Positions 47,902-56,783 of a stretch of 64,000 nucleotides of DNA are shown piece by piece (position 1 is the stretch's first letter; every line of letters starts with the position of its first letter). The DNA is taken from the NCBI RefSeq assembly GCF_004153445.1, contig NZ_SDQC01000002.1, positions 310,001-374,000 of the forward strand. The letters are read 5' to 3'. This DNA is from Allopusillimonas soli (GTDB lineage Bacteria > Pseudomonadota > Gammaproteobacteria > Burkholderiales > Burkholderiaceae_B). The position numbers and the translations under genes are program-made. The notes beneath the pieces were generated by a model. It was not told where the DNA came from and did not search any database. It saw only the letters and a program-made list of their open reading frames with translations.

Positions 47902-49056
47902 ATGGATATGCGCCTTAGCGACGAGCAACAGGCTTTTGCCCAGGCGGCGCGCGATTTCGCACTCGGTGAGTTCGAACCGAACGCCGCGCGCTGGGACGAA
48001 GAAAGCATTTTTCCGCGTGAAAGCTTCGCCCGCGCCGGCGAACTGGGCTTTTGCGCTATTTATGCGCCGGAATCCATAGGCGGCCTGGGCTTGCCGCGCC
48101 TGGACGCAACGCTGGTATTCGAGGAAATGGCCGCTGTGGATCCCTCCACGACCGCATTTCTGACCATACACAACATGGCCACATGGATGATAGGCTCCTG
48201 GGCCACGGAAGCGGTGCGCGAGGCATGGGGGCCTGCGCTTGCCGCGGGTGAGAAGCTGGCTTCTTATTGCCTCACTGAGCCTGGTGCTGGGTCGGACGCC
48301 GGATCGCTGATTACGCGCGCCGAGAAGCGCGGGGCAGGCTATGTGCTCAATGGCGCGAAGGCCTTTATTTCAGGCGCCGGAGACACCGACGTGCTGGTTG
48401 TCATGGCGCGCACGGGAGAGCCCGGCCCGAAGGGGGTATCGGCATTTGTGGTGCCTGCCGACGCACCGGGCATCACCTATGGCCGAAAAGAAATGAAAAT
48501 GGGCTGGAACAGTCAGTCCACGCGGCCCATCGTATTCGAGAACGTGGAGGTGCCGGCCCAGAATCTACTTGGCCGGGAAGGTGAGGGCTTCAAATTCGCC
48601 ATGAAGGGTCTGGATGGCGGCCGCATCAATATTGCAACGTGCTCAGTTGGCGCGGCACAGGGCGCCTGCGATACCGCACGGCGCTACATGAGCGAGCGCA
48701 AACAGTTCGGGCACGCATTGACGGAATTTCAGGCTCTGCAATTCAAGCTGGCGGACATGGTTACCCATATTGTCGCATCGCGCCAGATGGTGCGCCTGGC
48801 CGCTTCCCGCCTGGACGAGGGCGATTCCCAGGCATCCAGCTATTGCGCCATGGCCAAGCGCCTCGCCACCGACCTGTGCTTCCAGGTTTGCCTGGATGCG
48901 CAGCAGCTGCACGGTGGTTATGGCTATCTCAAGGATTACCCGCTCGAGCGTCTGGTCCGGGATACGCGCGTACATCAGATTCTCGAAGGAACAAATGAAA
49001 TCATGCGCGTGATCATCGCGCGGCAATTAATCGAAAAAGGAGCCGATCTCCGATGA
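47902..49056 (+). CDS. Acyl-CoA dehydrogenase, probably isobutyryl-CoA dehydrogenase
   Basis: 384 residues of the FAD-dependent acyl-CoA dehydrogenase family. Signatures are CLTEPGAGSDAGSLITRA, the FAD-binding middle domain, DGGRINIATCSVGAAQGA, and the C-terminal QLHGGYGYLKDYPLERLVRD with the catalytic glutamate in ILEGTNEIMRVI. It oxidises an acyl-CoA to the 2-enoyl-CoA and passes electrons to ETF. The following hydroxyisobutyryl-CoA hydrolase and MmsB genes suggest isobutyryl-CoA (valine breakdown) as substrate; that is inference from context. AAGGAG precedes ATG 47902. It overlaps the next gene by 4 bases. Confidence 0.9.
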   Translation: MDMRLSDEQQAFAQAARDFALGEFEPNAARWDEESIFPRESFARAGELGFCAIYAPESIGGLGLPRLDATLVFEEMAAVDPSTTAFLTIHNMATWMIGSWATEAVREAWGPALAAGEKLASYCLTEPGAGSDAGSLITRAEKRGAGYVLNGAKAFISGAGDTDVLVVMARTGEPGPKGVSAFVVPADAPGITYGRKEMKMGWNSQSTRPIVFENVEVPAQNLLGREGEGFKFAMKGLDGGRINIATCSVGAAQGACDTARRYMSERKQFGHALTEFQALQFKLADMVTHIVASRQMVRLAASRLDEGDSQASSYCAMAKRLATDLCFQVCLDAQQLHGGYGYLKDYPLERLVRDTRVHQILEGTNEIMRVIIARQLIEKGADLR

Positions 49057-50192
49057 CATCGTCCGTGCTGTTCCGGGAGCTGGATGCGGCGGGAGGCCGC
49101 AAAATTGCCATCGCCACACTCAATGCGCCCAAGAGCCTAAACAGCCTGACCACGGACATGTGTCGGGCGTTGGCTGCCCAGTTGTCCCGCTGGGAGGCTG
49201 ACGAAGCCATTGCGCTTGTCGTGCTGGATGCCGAGGGCGGCAAGGCGTTTTGTGCGGGGGGAGACCTACAAGGTATTTACCAGGGCATGCTGGCCAACCA
49301 GAGCGGCAGCGCCTGGGACAACCCCCATGCGCGCGAGTTCTTTGATGTCGAATACAGGCTCGACTATCAGATTCACACCTACCCCAAGCCCATTCTTTGC
49401 TGGGGCAGCGGTATTGTTATGGGCGGCGGGGTTGGCCTGTTCATGGGCGCCAGTCATCGGGTCGTCAGCGAAACCACGCGCTTTGCCATGCCCGAGGTAT
49501 CCATTGGCCTGTTTCCGGACGTCGGCGGCACCTGGATGTTGTCCCGTCTGCCAGGCGGGATAGGCGTATTCCTGGCACTGACGGCTGCCCAACTGGGCGC
49601 GCACGATTGTCTGCGCCTCGGACTCGCAGACTACAGGGTGGAAACCAGCGCTTGGGATACATTGCTGGCGCGCCTGCTGGCGACGGCGTGGTTCCCGGAC
49701 GTGACCGCAAATCACGCGCAATTGCGCCGCCTTCTGCTGGACTTCGAACCTGAAACGCCTGCTCCACAGGGGCCGCTGGACAAGCATTTTGATCTCATTC
49801 GCAGGCTGTGCGATGGCTGGGATTTCAATGCTATTCACGCGCGCATCGCCGAACTTGCGAATCACGAAGATCCCTGGTTGCAACGGGCCGCGCGTACGCT
49901 TCTGGCGGGATCGCCCGGGTCTGCCCGTCTGAGCGTCACGCTACTGCAGCGCGTTCGCCTGATGTCGCTCGCGGATGTCTTTCGCGAAGAATATATCGTG
50001 TCATTGCAGTGCGGCGTTCAGGGCGACCTTCAGGAAGGCATTCGCGCCCTTATTGTCGACAAGGACAAAAAGCCTAAATGGCATCCGGCCACGCCTGGCG
50101 AGGCAACCGAGACATGGGTGCAGCGCTTTTTCCAGGCACCCTGGCCAGCAGATATGACGCATCCACTCGCTGACTTGGGGCAGGGCGCATAA
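49053..50192 (+). CDS. 3-hydroxyisobutyryl-CoA hydrolase (crotonase superfamily)
   Basis: 379 residues, longer than typical enoyl-CoA hydratases and matching the HIBCH subfamily. The oxyanion-hole segments KAFCAGGDLQGIYQG and GSGIVMGGGVGLFMGASHRV are present, with the catalytic-Glu region RFAMPEVSIGLFPDVGGTWMLSRLPG. The C-terminal extension contains DVFREEYIVSLQC and ends with an ALIVDKDKKPKW segment, both typical of HIBCH. It hydrolyses 3-hydroxyisobutyryl-CoA to the free acid, which MmsB then oxidises. The ATG overlaps the dehydrogenase stop. Confidence 0.88.
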   Translation: MTSSVLFRELDAAGGRKIAIATLNAPKSLNSLTTDMCRALAAQLSRWEADEAIALVVLDAEGGKAFCAGGDLQGIYQGMLANQSGSAWDNPHAREFFDVEYRLDYQIHTYPKPILCWGSGIVMGGGVGLFMGASHRVVSETTRFAMPEVSIGLFPDVGGTWMLSRLPGGIGVFLALTAAQLGAHDCLRLGLADYRVETSAWDTLLARLLATAWFPDVTANHAQLRRLLLDFEPETPAPQGPLDKHFDLIRRLCDGWDFNAIHARIAELANHEDPWLQRAARTLLAGSPGSARLSVTLLQRVRLMSLADVFREEYIVSLQCGVQGDLQEGIRALIVDKDKKPKWHPATPGEATETWVQRFFQAPWPADMTHPLADLGQGA

Positions 50193-50292
50193 CACGATCA
50201 TCTAAGTATCCACTGCGGAGCCAGCCGATCCTGCGTATCGCGGGGCGGCCGCCATCCGAAGCAGAGCCAACTTCAAACCAAGGAGACAATGT

Positions 50293-51177
50293 ATGAGCCG
50301 TATTGCATTCATCGGGCTGGGTCATATGGGCGCGCCCATGGCAATGAACCTGGTCAAGGCGGGATATGATTTGGTCGTCTACGACCTTGTGCCCGCCGCC
50401 GTCAAGACCTTGACTGACGCCGGCGCCCAGGCGGCCGAATCGGCCGGCAAGGCTGTTCAGGGCGCCGATACCGTGATCTCGATGCTGCCCGCGAGCAAAC
50501 ATGTGGAGGGCCTATACCTGGGCGATGAAGGCCTGCTGCAGGATATCGCCAAGGGCACGCTGGTGCTGGAGTGCAGCACGATCGCGGCGGAATCGGCGCG
50601 CAAGGTTGCCCAGGCAGCCGCCCAGCGTGGTATACGCATGATCGATGCGCCGGTTTCAGGCGGCACGGGCGGGGCAGTGGCTGGAACCTTGACGTTTATT
50701 GTGGGCGGGGAGGCGGCCGACCTGGAGGCAGCACGGCCTTATCTGGAGAAGATGGGCAAGAATATTTTTCACGCCGGCGGCGCGGGCGCCGGACAGGTTG
50801 CCAAAATCTGCAACAACATGCTGCTCGGCGTACTCATGGCTGGCACGGCGGAAGCGCTCGCCCTGGGCGTCGCAAACGGCCTGGATGCCCAAGTCCTGTC
50901 CGACATCATCGCCAAGAGCTCGGGGCGCAATTGGGCAACCGAACTCTACAATCCCTGGCCGGGCGTGATGGACCATGCGCCGGCTTCCAATGACTATGCG
51001 GGCGGTTTCGGCGTGGATCTGATGCTGAAGGACCTCGGCCTTGCGGCGGAGTCTGCCCTGAACGTACGCGCCACCGTTCCCCTGGGCGAGTTGGCGCGCA
51101 ATCTGTACTCGCTTCACAGCGCCCAAGGGAACGGCGGCCTGGATTTCTCCAGCATTCTCAAACTGTATCGGCGTTAG
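50293..51177 (+). CDS. mmsB: 3-hydroxyisobutyrate dehydrogenase
   Basis: 294 residues. The NAD-binding opening SRIAFIGLGHMGAPMAMNL, the substrate motif DAPVSGGTGGAVAGTLTFIV, the catalytic lysine in GAGQVAKICNNMLLG (about residue 171) and the C-terminal MLKDLGLAAESA segment define the beta-hydroxyacid dehydrogenase family. It oxidises 3-hydroxyisobutyrate to methylmalonate semialdehyde. The 100-base gap before it holds CAAGGAGACA as ribosome site. It overlaps the convergent ygfZ by 4 bases. Confidence 0.93.
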   Translation: MSRIAFIGLGHMGAPMAMNLVKAGYDLVVYDLVPAAVKTLTDAGAQAAESAGKAVQGADTVISMLPASKHVEGLYLGDEGLLQDIAKGTLVLECSTIAAESARKVAQAAAQRGIRMIDAPVSGGTGGAVAGTLTFIVGGEAADLEAARPYLEKMGKNIFHAGGAGAGQVAKICNNMLLGVLMAGTAEALALGVANGLDAQVLSDIIAKSSGRNWATELYNPWPGVMDHAPASNDYAGGFGVDLMLKDLGLAAESALNVRATVPLGELARNLYSLHSAQGNGGLDFSSILKLYRR

Positions 51178-52100
51178 TCGGCATCAACGCCATCGGGAAG
51201 CGCCACGTCCTGGATGGCCGGGCCCTCCGGCCCGTCCAGACGAAAATCGGCCTCGCCTAGGTCGGCGAGCCGCACTTCCATCAGCACATGGATGGTGTCA
51301 CCGGCCATGCTGGTGTTGACGATACGCCCGCATGGCGTGTCGGGGTGGCGTGCGTCATAGGTGTCGGAGCCGGGGTCGGTTCCGGCGTGGCTGGCGGCTT
51401 GCCGGACGACGCCATATGCCATGCGCCGCTTGACCGCGCCCCGGTAGTGCGCGCGAGCCACCACCTCCTGGCCTGGATAACAGCCTTTGGTGAAGTTTAC
51501 GCCCCCGATCAAGTCTAGATTCAGCGTCTGCGGAATGAACATATCCTGCGTTGCAGCCTGCACCCAGGGCAGGCCGGCGGCAATATCGGCTGCCTGCCAG
51601 GCGGCTGCTTGCTCGGCCGAAGTGGCCGGGGGCGTATCGGATGGCTGTTCCAGCCCCAGGCGTGGTACCCGCCACCAGCGAACCTTGCCGGCGCTGGCCG
51701 ACGGCGTTGCAATATCCACGAAATCGTCAGAGACCGTTACCGACCAGGGTTCCGTACCGGCGCCCTCGTTCCCGTCGGACAGGCGGCCCAACACAGCCAC
51801 AGGCTCCACCCGCAGCCTCACTTTTGCACGCAATACAAACATGGACAGGCGCCTGACGAATGTCTCGGCCAGATCGGATCTCAGCATGGCCCTCAGACAT
51901 GCGCCTTCCTTCCAGAAAACCAGGGTGGCCAGCACGCGGCCCTTGGCGGTGCAATAGGCAGCCAACCGCGCCTGGCCCTGCTGAAGGCCTTCGACGTCCT
52001 GAGTGAGCTGGCCGTGCAGAAATGAAACGGCATCCTCGCCGCTGATCTCAATGACGGCCAGTTCGGGCAGATGTATGCAAGAAATAAGGGAATTATTCAT
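51174..52100 (-). CDS. ygfZ: YgfZ/GcvT-family folate-dependent Fe-S cluster repair protein
   Basis: 308 residues. The diagnostic motif FTKGCYPGQEVVARAHYRG is present, with the conserved cysteine. The N-terminal ISGEDAVSFLHGQLTQDVEGL resembles aminomethyltransferases. YgfZ helps maintain certain Fe-S enzymes such as MiaB. Compared with E. coli YgfZ it has a Gly/Asp-rich stretch after the KGCY motif (HAGTDPGSDTYDARH). It is divergent from mltG. Confidence 0.9.
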   Translation of the reverse strand: MNNSLISCIHLPELAVIEISGEDAVSFLHGQLTQDVEGLQQGQARLAAYCTAKGRVLATLVFWKEGACLRAMLRSDLAETFVRRLSMFVLRAKVRLRVEPVAVLGRLSDGNEGAGTEPWSVTVSDDFVDIATPSASAGKVRWWRVPRLGLEQPSDTPPATSAEQAAAWQAADIAAGLPWVQAATQDMFIPQTLNLDLIGGVNFTKGCYPGQEVVARAHYRGAVKRRMAYGVVRQAASHAGTDPGSDTYDARHPDTPCGRIVNTSMAGDTIHVLMEVRLADLGEADFRLDGPEGPAIQDVALPDGVDAD

Positions 52101-52123
52101 GAAAAACAGGGTCGGATTCGACG

Positions 52124-52153
52124 ATGAAAGATGTATCGGTATTCCTCTATGAT
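52124..52153 (+). promoter_or_regulatory. Possible promoter before mltG
   Basis: ATGAAA (52124-52129) and TATGAT (52148-52153) are 18 bases apart, 42 bases before the mltG start. The -10 matches the consensus at 5 of 6 positions; the -35 is weak. Confidence 0.3.
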
Positions 52154-52194
52154 AACGGGCCTGCGCGCGCTGCGTGGGCTACACTTCAAGGCTG

Positions 52195-53202
52195 ATGAAA
52201 AAATTCAAGAAATTCTCCCTCCTGACCCTGCTGATCCTGTCGCTTGCGGGCTTGTTTGCCTGTGCCGGCGCCTGGTATTGGACCGAGCGTCCGGTTGCCA
52301 TGGATGGCGAGCGCATCGATTATCTGGTAGAAGCCGGCAACGGGCCAGCAGACATTGCGCGTGTCATGAACGAGGCCGGTATTCATATCCACACTCGCGG
52401 ATTTTCACTGTTGGCCCGGCTGAGCGGCCAGGATAAGCAGCTTAAGGCAGGCGCCTACGAGGCGCGCCGCGGCGACACGCCAGTCACACTCCTGCAGCGC
52501 ATGGCAAACGGCGACATGACGCAGTCGCGGCTTACGTTTGTGGAGGGCTGGACATACAAACGTATACGGCAGGCGCTGCGCGACTCGCCTGATGTCCGCC
52601 AGACGCTGGACGGCATCAGCGACGCAGCGCTGCTCAAACGCCTTGGATCGAACGCCAGCAGCCCCGAGGGTCTGTTCTATCCCGATACCTACGTATTCAC
52701 GCCGGGCACCACTGATTTCGATATTCTGCGCAGGGCCTATCATGCGGGCCAGGACCTGCTCGCCCGTGCCTGGAGCGAGCGTGAACCCGGCCTGCCGCTT
52801 GCCTCGCCCTACGATGCGCTGGTGCTGGCTTCCATCGTCGAAAAAGAAACCGGCAACAAGGCCGACCGTACCAAGGTTGCAGGGGTATTCATCAACCGCC
52901 TACGCAGCGGCATGCCACTCCAGACGGATCCCACCGTCATTTATGGGCTGGGCAGCGACTATTCCGGCCGGCTGCGCAAGAAGGATTTGGCGGCGGACAC
53001 GCCCTGGAATACATACACCCGCAGCGGGCTCCCGCCCACGCCCATTGCCTCGCCCGGCCGTGCCTCGCTGCTGGCCGTTCTGCACCCCGACAGCCATGGC
53101 TACTACTATTTTGTGGCGCGCGGCGACGGCACCAGCGAATTTTCCACCAATCTGGCCGCGCACAACCGTGCCGTATCGAAATTCATTCTGGGACGCAACT
53201 GA
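52195..53202 (+). CDS. mltG: Endolytic murein transglycosylase MltG
   Basis: 335 residues. One N-terminal membrane helix (about residues 7-28) anchors a periplasmic YceG domain. The active-site segment LASIVEKETGNKADR places glutamates at residues 216 and 218, and INRLRSGMPLQTDPTVIYGLG follows. MltG cuts nascent glycan strands and is thought to set their length. The start MKKFKKFSLLTLL at 52195 has AAGG in front; an upstream in-frame GTG at 52174 is less likely. The mltG-tmk-holB-tatD order is widely conserved. Confidence 0.95.
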   Translation: MKKFKKFSLLTLLILSLAGLFACAGAWYWTERPVAMDGERIDYLVEAGNGPADIARVMNEAGIHIHTRGFSLLARLSGQDKQLKAGAYEARRGDTPVTLLQRMANGDMTQSRLTFVEGWTYKRIRQALRDSPDVRQTLDGISDAALLKRLGSNASSPEGLFYPDTYVFTPGTTDFDILRRAYHAGQDLLARAWSEREPGLPLASPYDALVLASIVEKETGNKADRTKVAGVFINRLRSGMPLQTDPTVIYGLGSDYSGRLRKKDLAADTPWNTYTRSGLPPTPIASPGRASLLAVLHPDSHGYYYFVARGDGTSEFSTNLAAHNRAVSKFILGRN

Positions 53203-53205
53203 ATC

Positions 53206-53856
53206 ATGGAACCGCAGCGCGGATGCTTTATCACTCTTGAAGGCCTTGATGGCGCCGGCAAAAGCACGCATGTGCAATGGCTGGTCGAGCACCTGCGCGC
53301 CAGCGGCCGGCAAGTTTTGTCCACTCGGGAGCCAGGCGGCACAGCGCTGGGCGAGCAGCTGCGCGACATCCTGCTGCATACGCCTATGGAAGTCCATACC
53401 GAAACGCTGCTGATGTTCGCGGCACGCAGCGAACATACGCGCACAGTCATTTTGCCCGCCTTGCGCCAGGGCATCTGGGTCGTCTGCGATCGCTACACCG
53501 ATGCAAGCTATGCTTATCAAGGCGGCGGCCGCGGCCTGGGCGCGGCGGCAATCCAGCAACTGGAGCTGTGGGCGCTGGAGGGGCTGGCACCGGACCGCAG
53601 CTGGCTGTTTGACGTACCCCTGGATGTGGCGCGCCAGCGCCTGTCCGCGGCCCGGGAGCCCGACCGTTTCGAGCGGCAGGGTGCGGCCTTCTTCGAGCGC
53701 ACCCGCCAGGCCTACCTTGTTCGCGCCGCCGAGCAACCTGAGCGCCTGCGCATTATCGATTCCACGCAAACCATAGACGACATACGTGGGCAACTCGCGT
53801 CCGAACTCAACGCACTAATTGCTGCCTGGACGGGGCAGCATGCATCGACGCCATGA
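53206..53856 (+). CDS. tmk: Thymidylate kinase
   Basis: 216 residues. The P-loop FITLEGLDGAGKST is near residues 6-19, followed by STREPGGTALGEQLRD and the DRYTDASYAYQGGGRGLG substrate segment. It phosphorylates dTMP to dTDP. It begins 3 bases after the mltG stop and overlaps holB by 4 bases. Confidence 0.97.
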   Translation: MEPQRGCFITLEGLDGAGKSTHVQWLVEHLRASGRQVLSTREPGGTALGEQLRDILLHTPMEVHTETLLMFAARSEHTRTVILPALRQGIWVVCDRYTDASYAYQGGGRGLGAAAIQQLELWALEGLAPDRSWLFDVPLDVARQRLSAAREPDRFERQGAAFFERTRQAYLVRAAEQPERLRIIDSTQTIDDIRGQLASELNALIAAWTGQHASTP

Positions 53857-54893
53857 ACTCGCTGCCGCAATTCCTGCCCTGGCATGCCGATACAGCACGG
53901 ATGTGGCTTGCGCAGCGCGAGCGCTTTGCTCATGCCTGGCTCGTCCATGGCTTGCCTGGCATCGGAAAGCGTGCATTTGCACAAGCCGCTGCCGCCAGCC
54001 TGCTTTGCGAGCAGCCCGAACAAGGCCTGGCTTGCGGGCGATGCGCTGCCTGCCGCTGGGTGGCGGGCGGCAATCACCCCGATCTGCGGCGCATACGCCC
54101 CGACGCCGTGGCGCATGAAGAAGGCGACCTTGGCGACGAAGACGCTGGCGCCGCCAAGAAAACGCCTTCGCGCGACATCAGAGTAGAGCAGTTGCGCGAA
54201 TTGAGTAATTGGTTCAATACGGCTACGCATCGAGGCGGATGGCGGGTTGCGGTCATTTACCCGGCTCGGGCGATGAATCTCGTTACAGCCAACGCCTTGC
54301 TCAAAGTGCTGGAAGAGCCTCCCGAGCATACCGTCTTTCTGCTTGTCGCCGACGCGCCCGATCGCCTTCTGCCCACGCTGGTGTCACGCTGCCGTCGTTT
54401 GCCCCTACCGGTGCCGGGCCGCGAGGCCAGCCTGGCATGGTTGGCGGCGCAAGACATTCCCGATGCTGATCTATGGCTGGCCGCCGCTGGCGGCGCACCG
54501 CTGCTGGCGCGCGACCTGGCCCGAAAAGGAGGCACGCCTTGTCCCGACTGGCTGGGAGGCCTGATCACAACGCTTGCCCGCGACGGAACGGCCGATATTG
54601 GACAATGGGCGGATCAGCTCGAAAAAGAGCCCGCGGAAGCCTGGATCGACGCCTTGCAGCGCGTATTCGTGGACCTGTCGCTACAGGCATCCGGCGCGCC
54701 GCTGCGATATTTTCCCGCATTGTCCAAGCCGCTAGGCCGTCTTGGCGAACGCGCATCGCGCAAGCACATTGCCCAGACCGCACAATGGCTTTGCCAGCAG
54801 CGTGCTGTGGCAAGCCATCCTCTCAATTCACGCCTTCTTGTGCATACCGCATTGCAGCGCGTCGTGCTGGCATGCGCCGCCGTCTCGCCGTGA
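53853..54893 (+). CDS. holB: DNA polymerase III subunit delta'
   Basis: 346 residues. It is the stator subunit of the clamp loader. The N-terminal AAA-type domain has WLVHGLPGIGKRAFAQAAA and a zinc module with cysteines in LLCEQPEQGLACGRCAAC. The sensor region NALLKVLEEPPEHTVFLLV and the sensor-1 arginine region LVSRCRRLPL follow. An Ala/Glu/Asp-rich loop near residues 86-106 is longer than in E. coli HolB. It overlaps tmk by 4 bases and precedes tatD by 24. Confidence 0.93.
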   Translation: MNSLPQFLPWHADTARMWLAQRERFAHAWLVHGLPGIGKRAFAQAAAASLLCEQPEQGLACGRCAACRWVAGGNHPDLRRIRPDAVAHEEGDLGDEDAGAAKKTPSRDIRVEQLRELSNWFNTATHRGGWRVAVIYPARAMNLVTANALLKVLEEPPEHTVFLLVADAPDRLLPTLVSRCRRLPLPVPGREASLAWLAAQDIPDADLWLAAAGGAPLLARDLARKGGTPCPDWLGGLITTLARDGTADIGQWADQLEKEPAEAWIDALQRVFVDLSLQASGAPLRYFPALSKPLGRLGERASRKHIAQTAQWLCQQRAVASHPLNSRLLVHTALQRVVLACAAVSP

Positions 54894-54917
54894 CCTGTTT
54901 TATTTTTTAATTAAATC

Positions 54918-55688
54918 ATGTACATAGACTCGCATTGCCATCTCAATTTCCCGGATCTGGCCGGAAACCTGCCCGATATTCTTGCGCGCATGACGCAAAA
55001 TCAGGTCAGCCATGCCTTGGTCGTCAGCGTCAATATGCCTGACTGGCCAGGACTCATGTCGCTCGTCGAAGGCCAGGAAAGACTATACGCGTCGGTGGGT
55101 GTGCACCCCGACTACGAGGATACGCCGGAGCCTTCGGTCGACGACCTAATCGAAAAAGGAAAGCATCCCAAGGTCATTGCGCTGGGTGAGACTGGCCTGG
55201 ATTATTTTCGTTTGTCGGAACCGCTTGAATGGCAGCGCGAACGTTTTCGCACCCATATACGCGCTAGCCGTAAAAGCGGGTTGCCACTTATCATCCACAC
55301 GCGGGCGGCCAGTGAAGACACGCTGCGCATCATGAAAGAAGAGGGCGCAGATGAAGCAGGGGGCGTCATGCATTGCTTCACTGAATCCTGGGAAGTGGCC
55401 CAGGCTGCCATGGATCTTAACTTCTATATATCCCTCTCGGGCATTGTGACTTTCAAGAAAGCAGAGCAGGTTCAGGACGTGGCGCGAAAAGTGCCATTAA
55501 ACAGGCTACTGATAGAAACCGATTCCCCCTATCTGGCGCCCGTGCCTTACCGCGGAAAAACCAATGATCCCTCATTGGTCATGCACGTTGCCGAGAAAAT
55601 TGCCGATCTGCGTGGTATTAGCGCTGCAGAGATTGGGCAGGCGACGACACACAATTTTTATAGATTATTCAATAAGATAGACAATTAA
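54918..55688 (+). CDS. TatD-family metal-dependent hydrolase (YcfH-like)
   Basis: 256 residues of the amidohydrolase TIM barrel. Metal ligands lie in IDSHCHLNF (His6, His8), ALGETGLDYF (Glu), LIIHTRAA (His), MHCFTES (His) and LLIETDSPYLAP (Asp). TatD proteins are DNases and possibly D-aminoacyl-tRNA or peptide-acting hydrolases; the precise role is uncertain. Its position after holB is the standard one. The A/T-rich codons at its 3' end lead into a very AT-rich gap. Confidence 0.93.
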   Translation: MYIDSHCHLNFPDLAGNLPDILARMTQNQVSHALVVSVNMPDWPGLMSLVEGQERLYASVGVHPDYEDTPEPSVDDLIEKGKHPKVIALGETGLDYFRLSEPLEWQRERFRTHIRASRKSGLPLIIHTRAASEDTLRIMKEEGADEAGGVMHCFTESWEVAQAAMDLNFYISLSGIVTFKKAEQVQDVARKVPLNRLLIETDSPYLAPVPYRGKTNDPSLVMHVAEKIADLRGISAAEIGQATTHNFYRLFNKIDN

Positions 55689-55815
55689 ATTAATCTAAAA
55701 TATTTAAAGTAATTTATTTAAATTTAAATATTAAATAATTTATATTGAAAGTTTAATACGAAGATTTTTATTTAAATGTTTTGTATAGAATATCTATCTA
55801 ATCCATTGTTTTTTT
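55689..55815. other. Extremely AT-rich intergenic region upstream of the ankyrin gene
   Basis: By eye only about 15 of 127 bases are G or C, and only 2 of the first 52, in an otherwise GC-rich chromosome. It contains a perfect 14-bp palindrome ATTTAAATTTAAAT (55716-55729), a TTGAAA (55745-55750) and a TATAGAAT (55784-55791). A promoter for the ankyrin gene is likely within it, though no -35/-10 pair has ideal spacing. Such DNA is a typical target for H-NS-like silencers. Confidence 0.7.
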
Positions 55816-56742
55816 ATGAAAAAATATCTAAATAGACCATCTTGGCTTGGCCTGCGCTGGCTTGTTGGCTTGCTGGCTTTTTGCTTCAGTGCCGCGGCAG
55901 CAGCGGCAAATCCGCCTGATTGGTGGATCGACATCGCCAACGACAGGGCATCCAATGTGCAGGCCGAACTGGCCCGGGGGGCCGATCCCAACGAACTCAG
56001 CCCAAAAGGCAATCCGGCGCTGATGCAGGCGATACGGGATGGCGCATGGAAGGTCTACGATGTGCTGTTGGCCGACCGTCGCACCATCCTCAATGCCATC
56101 AATACCCATAAAGAAACCGCCTTGATGTATCTTGCCGTCATTGGCGATACGCAGCGGGCACAGGATTTGATTCGGCGCGGCGCGCTGGTCAACCGCCTGG
56201 GATGGACGCCTTTGCAGTACGCCGCCTCCAAGGGCCATCTCGACACAGTGAAAATGCTGATTTCGCAAGGCGCCATGGTCAATGCGCCTGCGCCGGACGG
56301 CACCACTGCCTTGATGATGGCCGCGTTTTCCGGAAGCGAGGAGGTTGTTCAGTATCTCCTGGACCAAGGCGCGGACGTCACCACACAAAATCTGCAGCAA
56401 TTGGACGCCGCCGATTGGGCGCGCTCGAACAACAAGACATCACTGGCCGATAAGCTGGATCAGTTGACCAAGCGGGTACTGGCCCAGCGCGCACAGCGGC
56501 GCGGGACGGCGCAAGGCGCCGCTGCGGGCGGCCCTGTAGTCACTCACGAAGATGCCAGCCACCAGGGGGGCGCATGGCTGAACGGACAGACGCCGGATGG
56601 GTCGGCATCCGAGGGCAGACAAAACCAAGGCGCCGAGGCGCCTCCCACGCGATCCACGCAGGATCGGGAGCCGGCGCGAACCGACTCCTCGACGTCCAAG
56701 TATTTCGATCTGGATCGTTTCAACACCGCGCCGTCGAATTGA
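55816..56742 (+). CDS. Exported ankyrin-repeat protein
   Basis: 308 residues. A cleavable signal peptide is likely (about 1-36: basic start, then LVGLLAFCFSAAAAAANPP). Ankyrin repeats run from about residue 40 to 225, for example RLGWTPLQYAASKGHLDTVK, DGTTALMMAAFSGSEEVVQY and a divergent NTHKETALMYLAVIGD. The C-terminal 80 residues are hydrophilic and low in complexity. Ankyrins mediate protein binding; the partner is unknown, and a periplasmic location is inferred. Codon usage looks like that of neighbouring genes in spite of the AT-rich region in front. It ends convergent with the lipoprotein gene. Confidence 0.85.
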   Translation: MKKYLNRPSWLGLRWLVGLLAFCFSAAAAAANPPDWWIDIANDRASNVQAELARGADPNELSPKGNPALMQAIRDGAWKVYDVLLADRRTILNAINTHKETALMYLAVIGDTQRAQDLIRRGALVNRLGWTPLQYAASKGHLDTVKMLISQGAMVNAPAPDGTTALMMAAFSGSEEVVQYLLDQGADVTTQNLQQLDAADWARSNNKTSLADKLDQLTKRVLAQRAQRRGTAQGAAAGGPVVTHEDASHQGGAWLNGQTPDGSASEGRQNQGAEAPPTRSTQDREPARTDSSTSKYFDLDRFNTAPSN

Positions 56743-56755
56743 GGCGGCCAGGCGA

Positions 56756-56783
56756 GCCCGCCTCATGCGGGCCGTCTGACGGC
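56756..56783. terminator. Overlapping hairpins between the ankyrin and lipoprotein genes
   Basis: GCCCGC-CTCAT-GCGGGC (56756-56772) and GCCGTC-T-GACGGC (56771-56783) lie in the 41-base gap between the two convergent genes. A bidirectional terminator is plausible, but no T-run follows on either strand. Confidence 0.35.
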
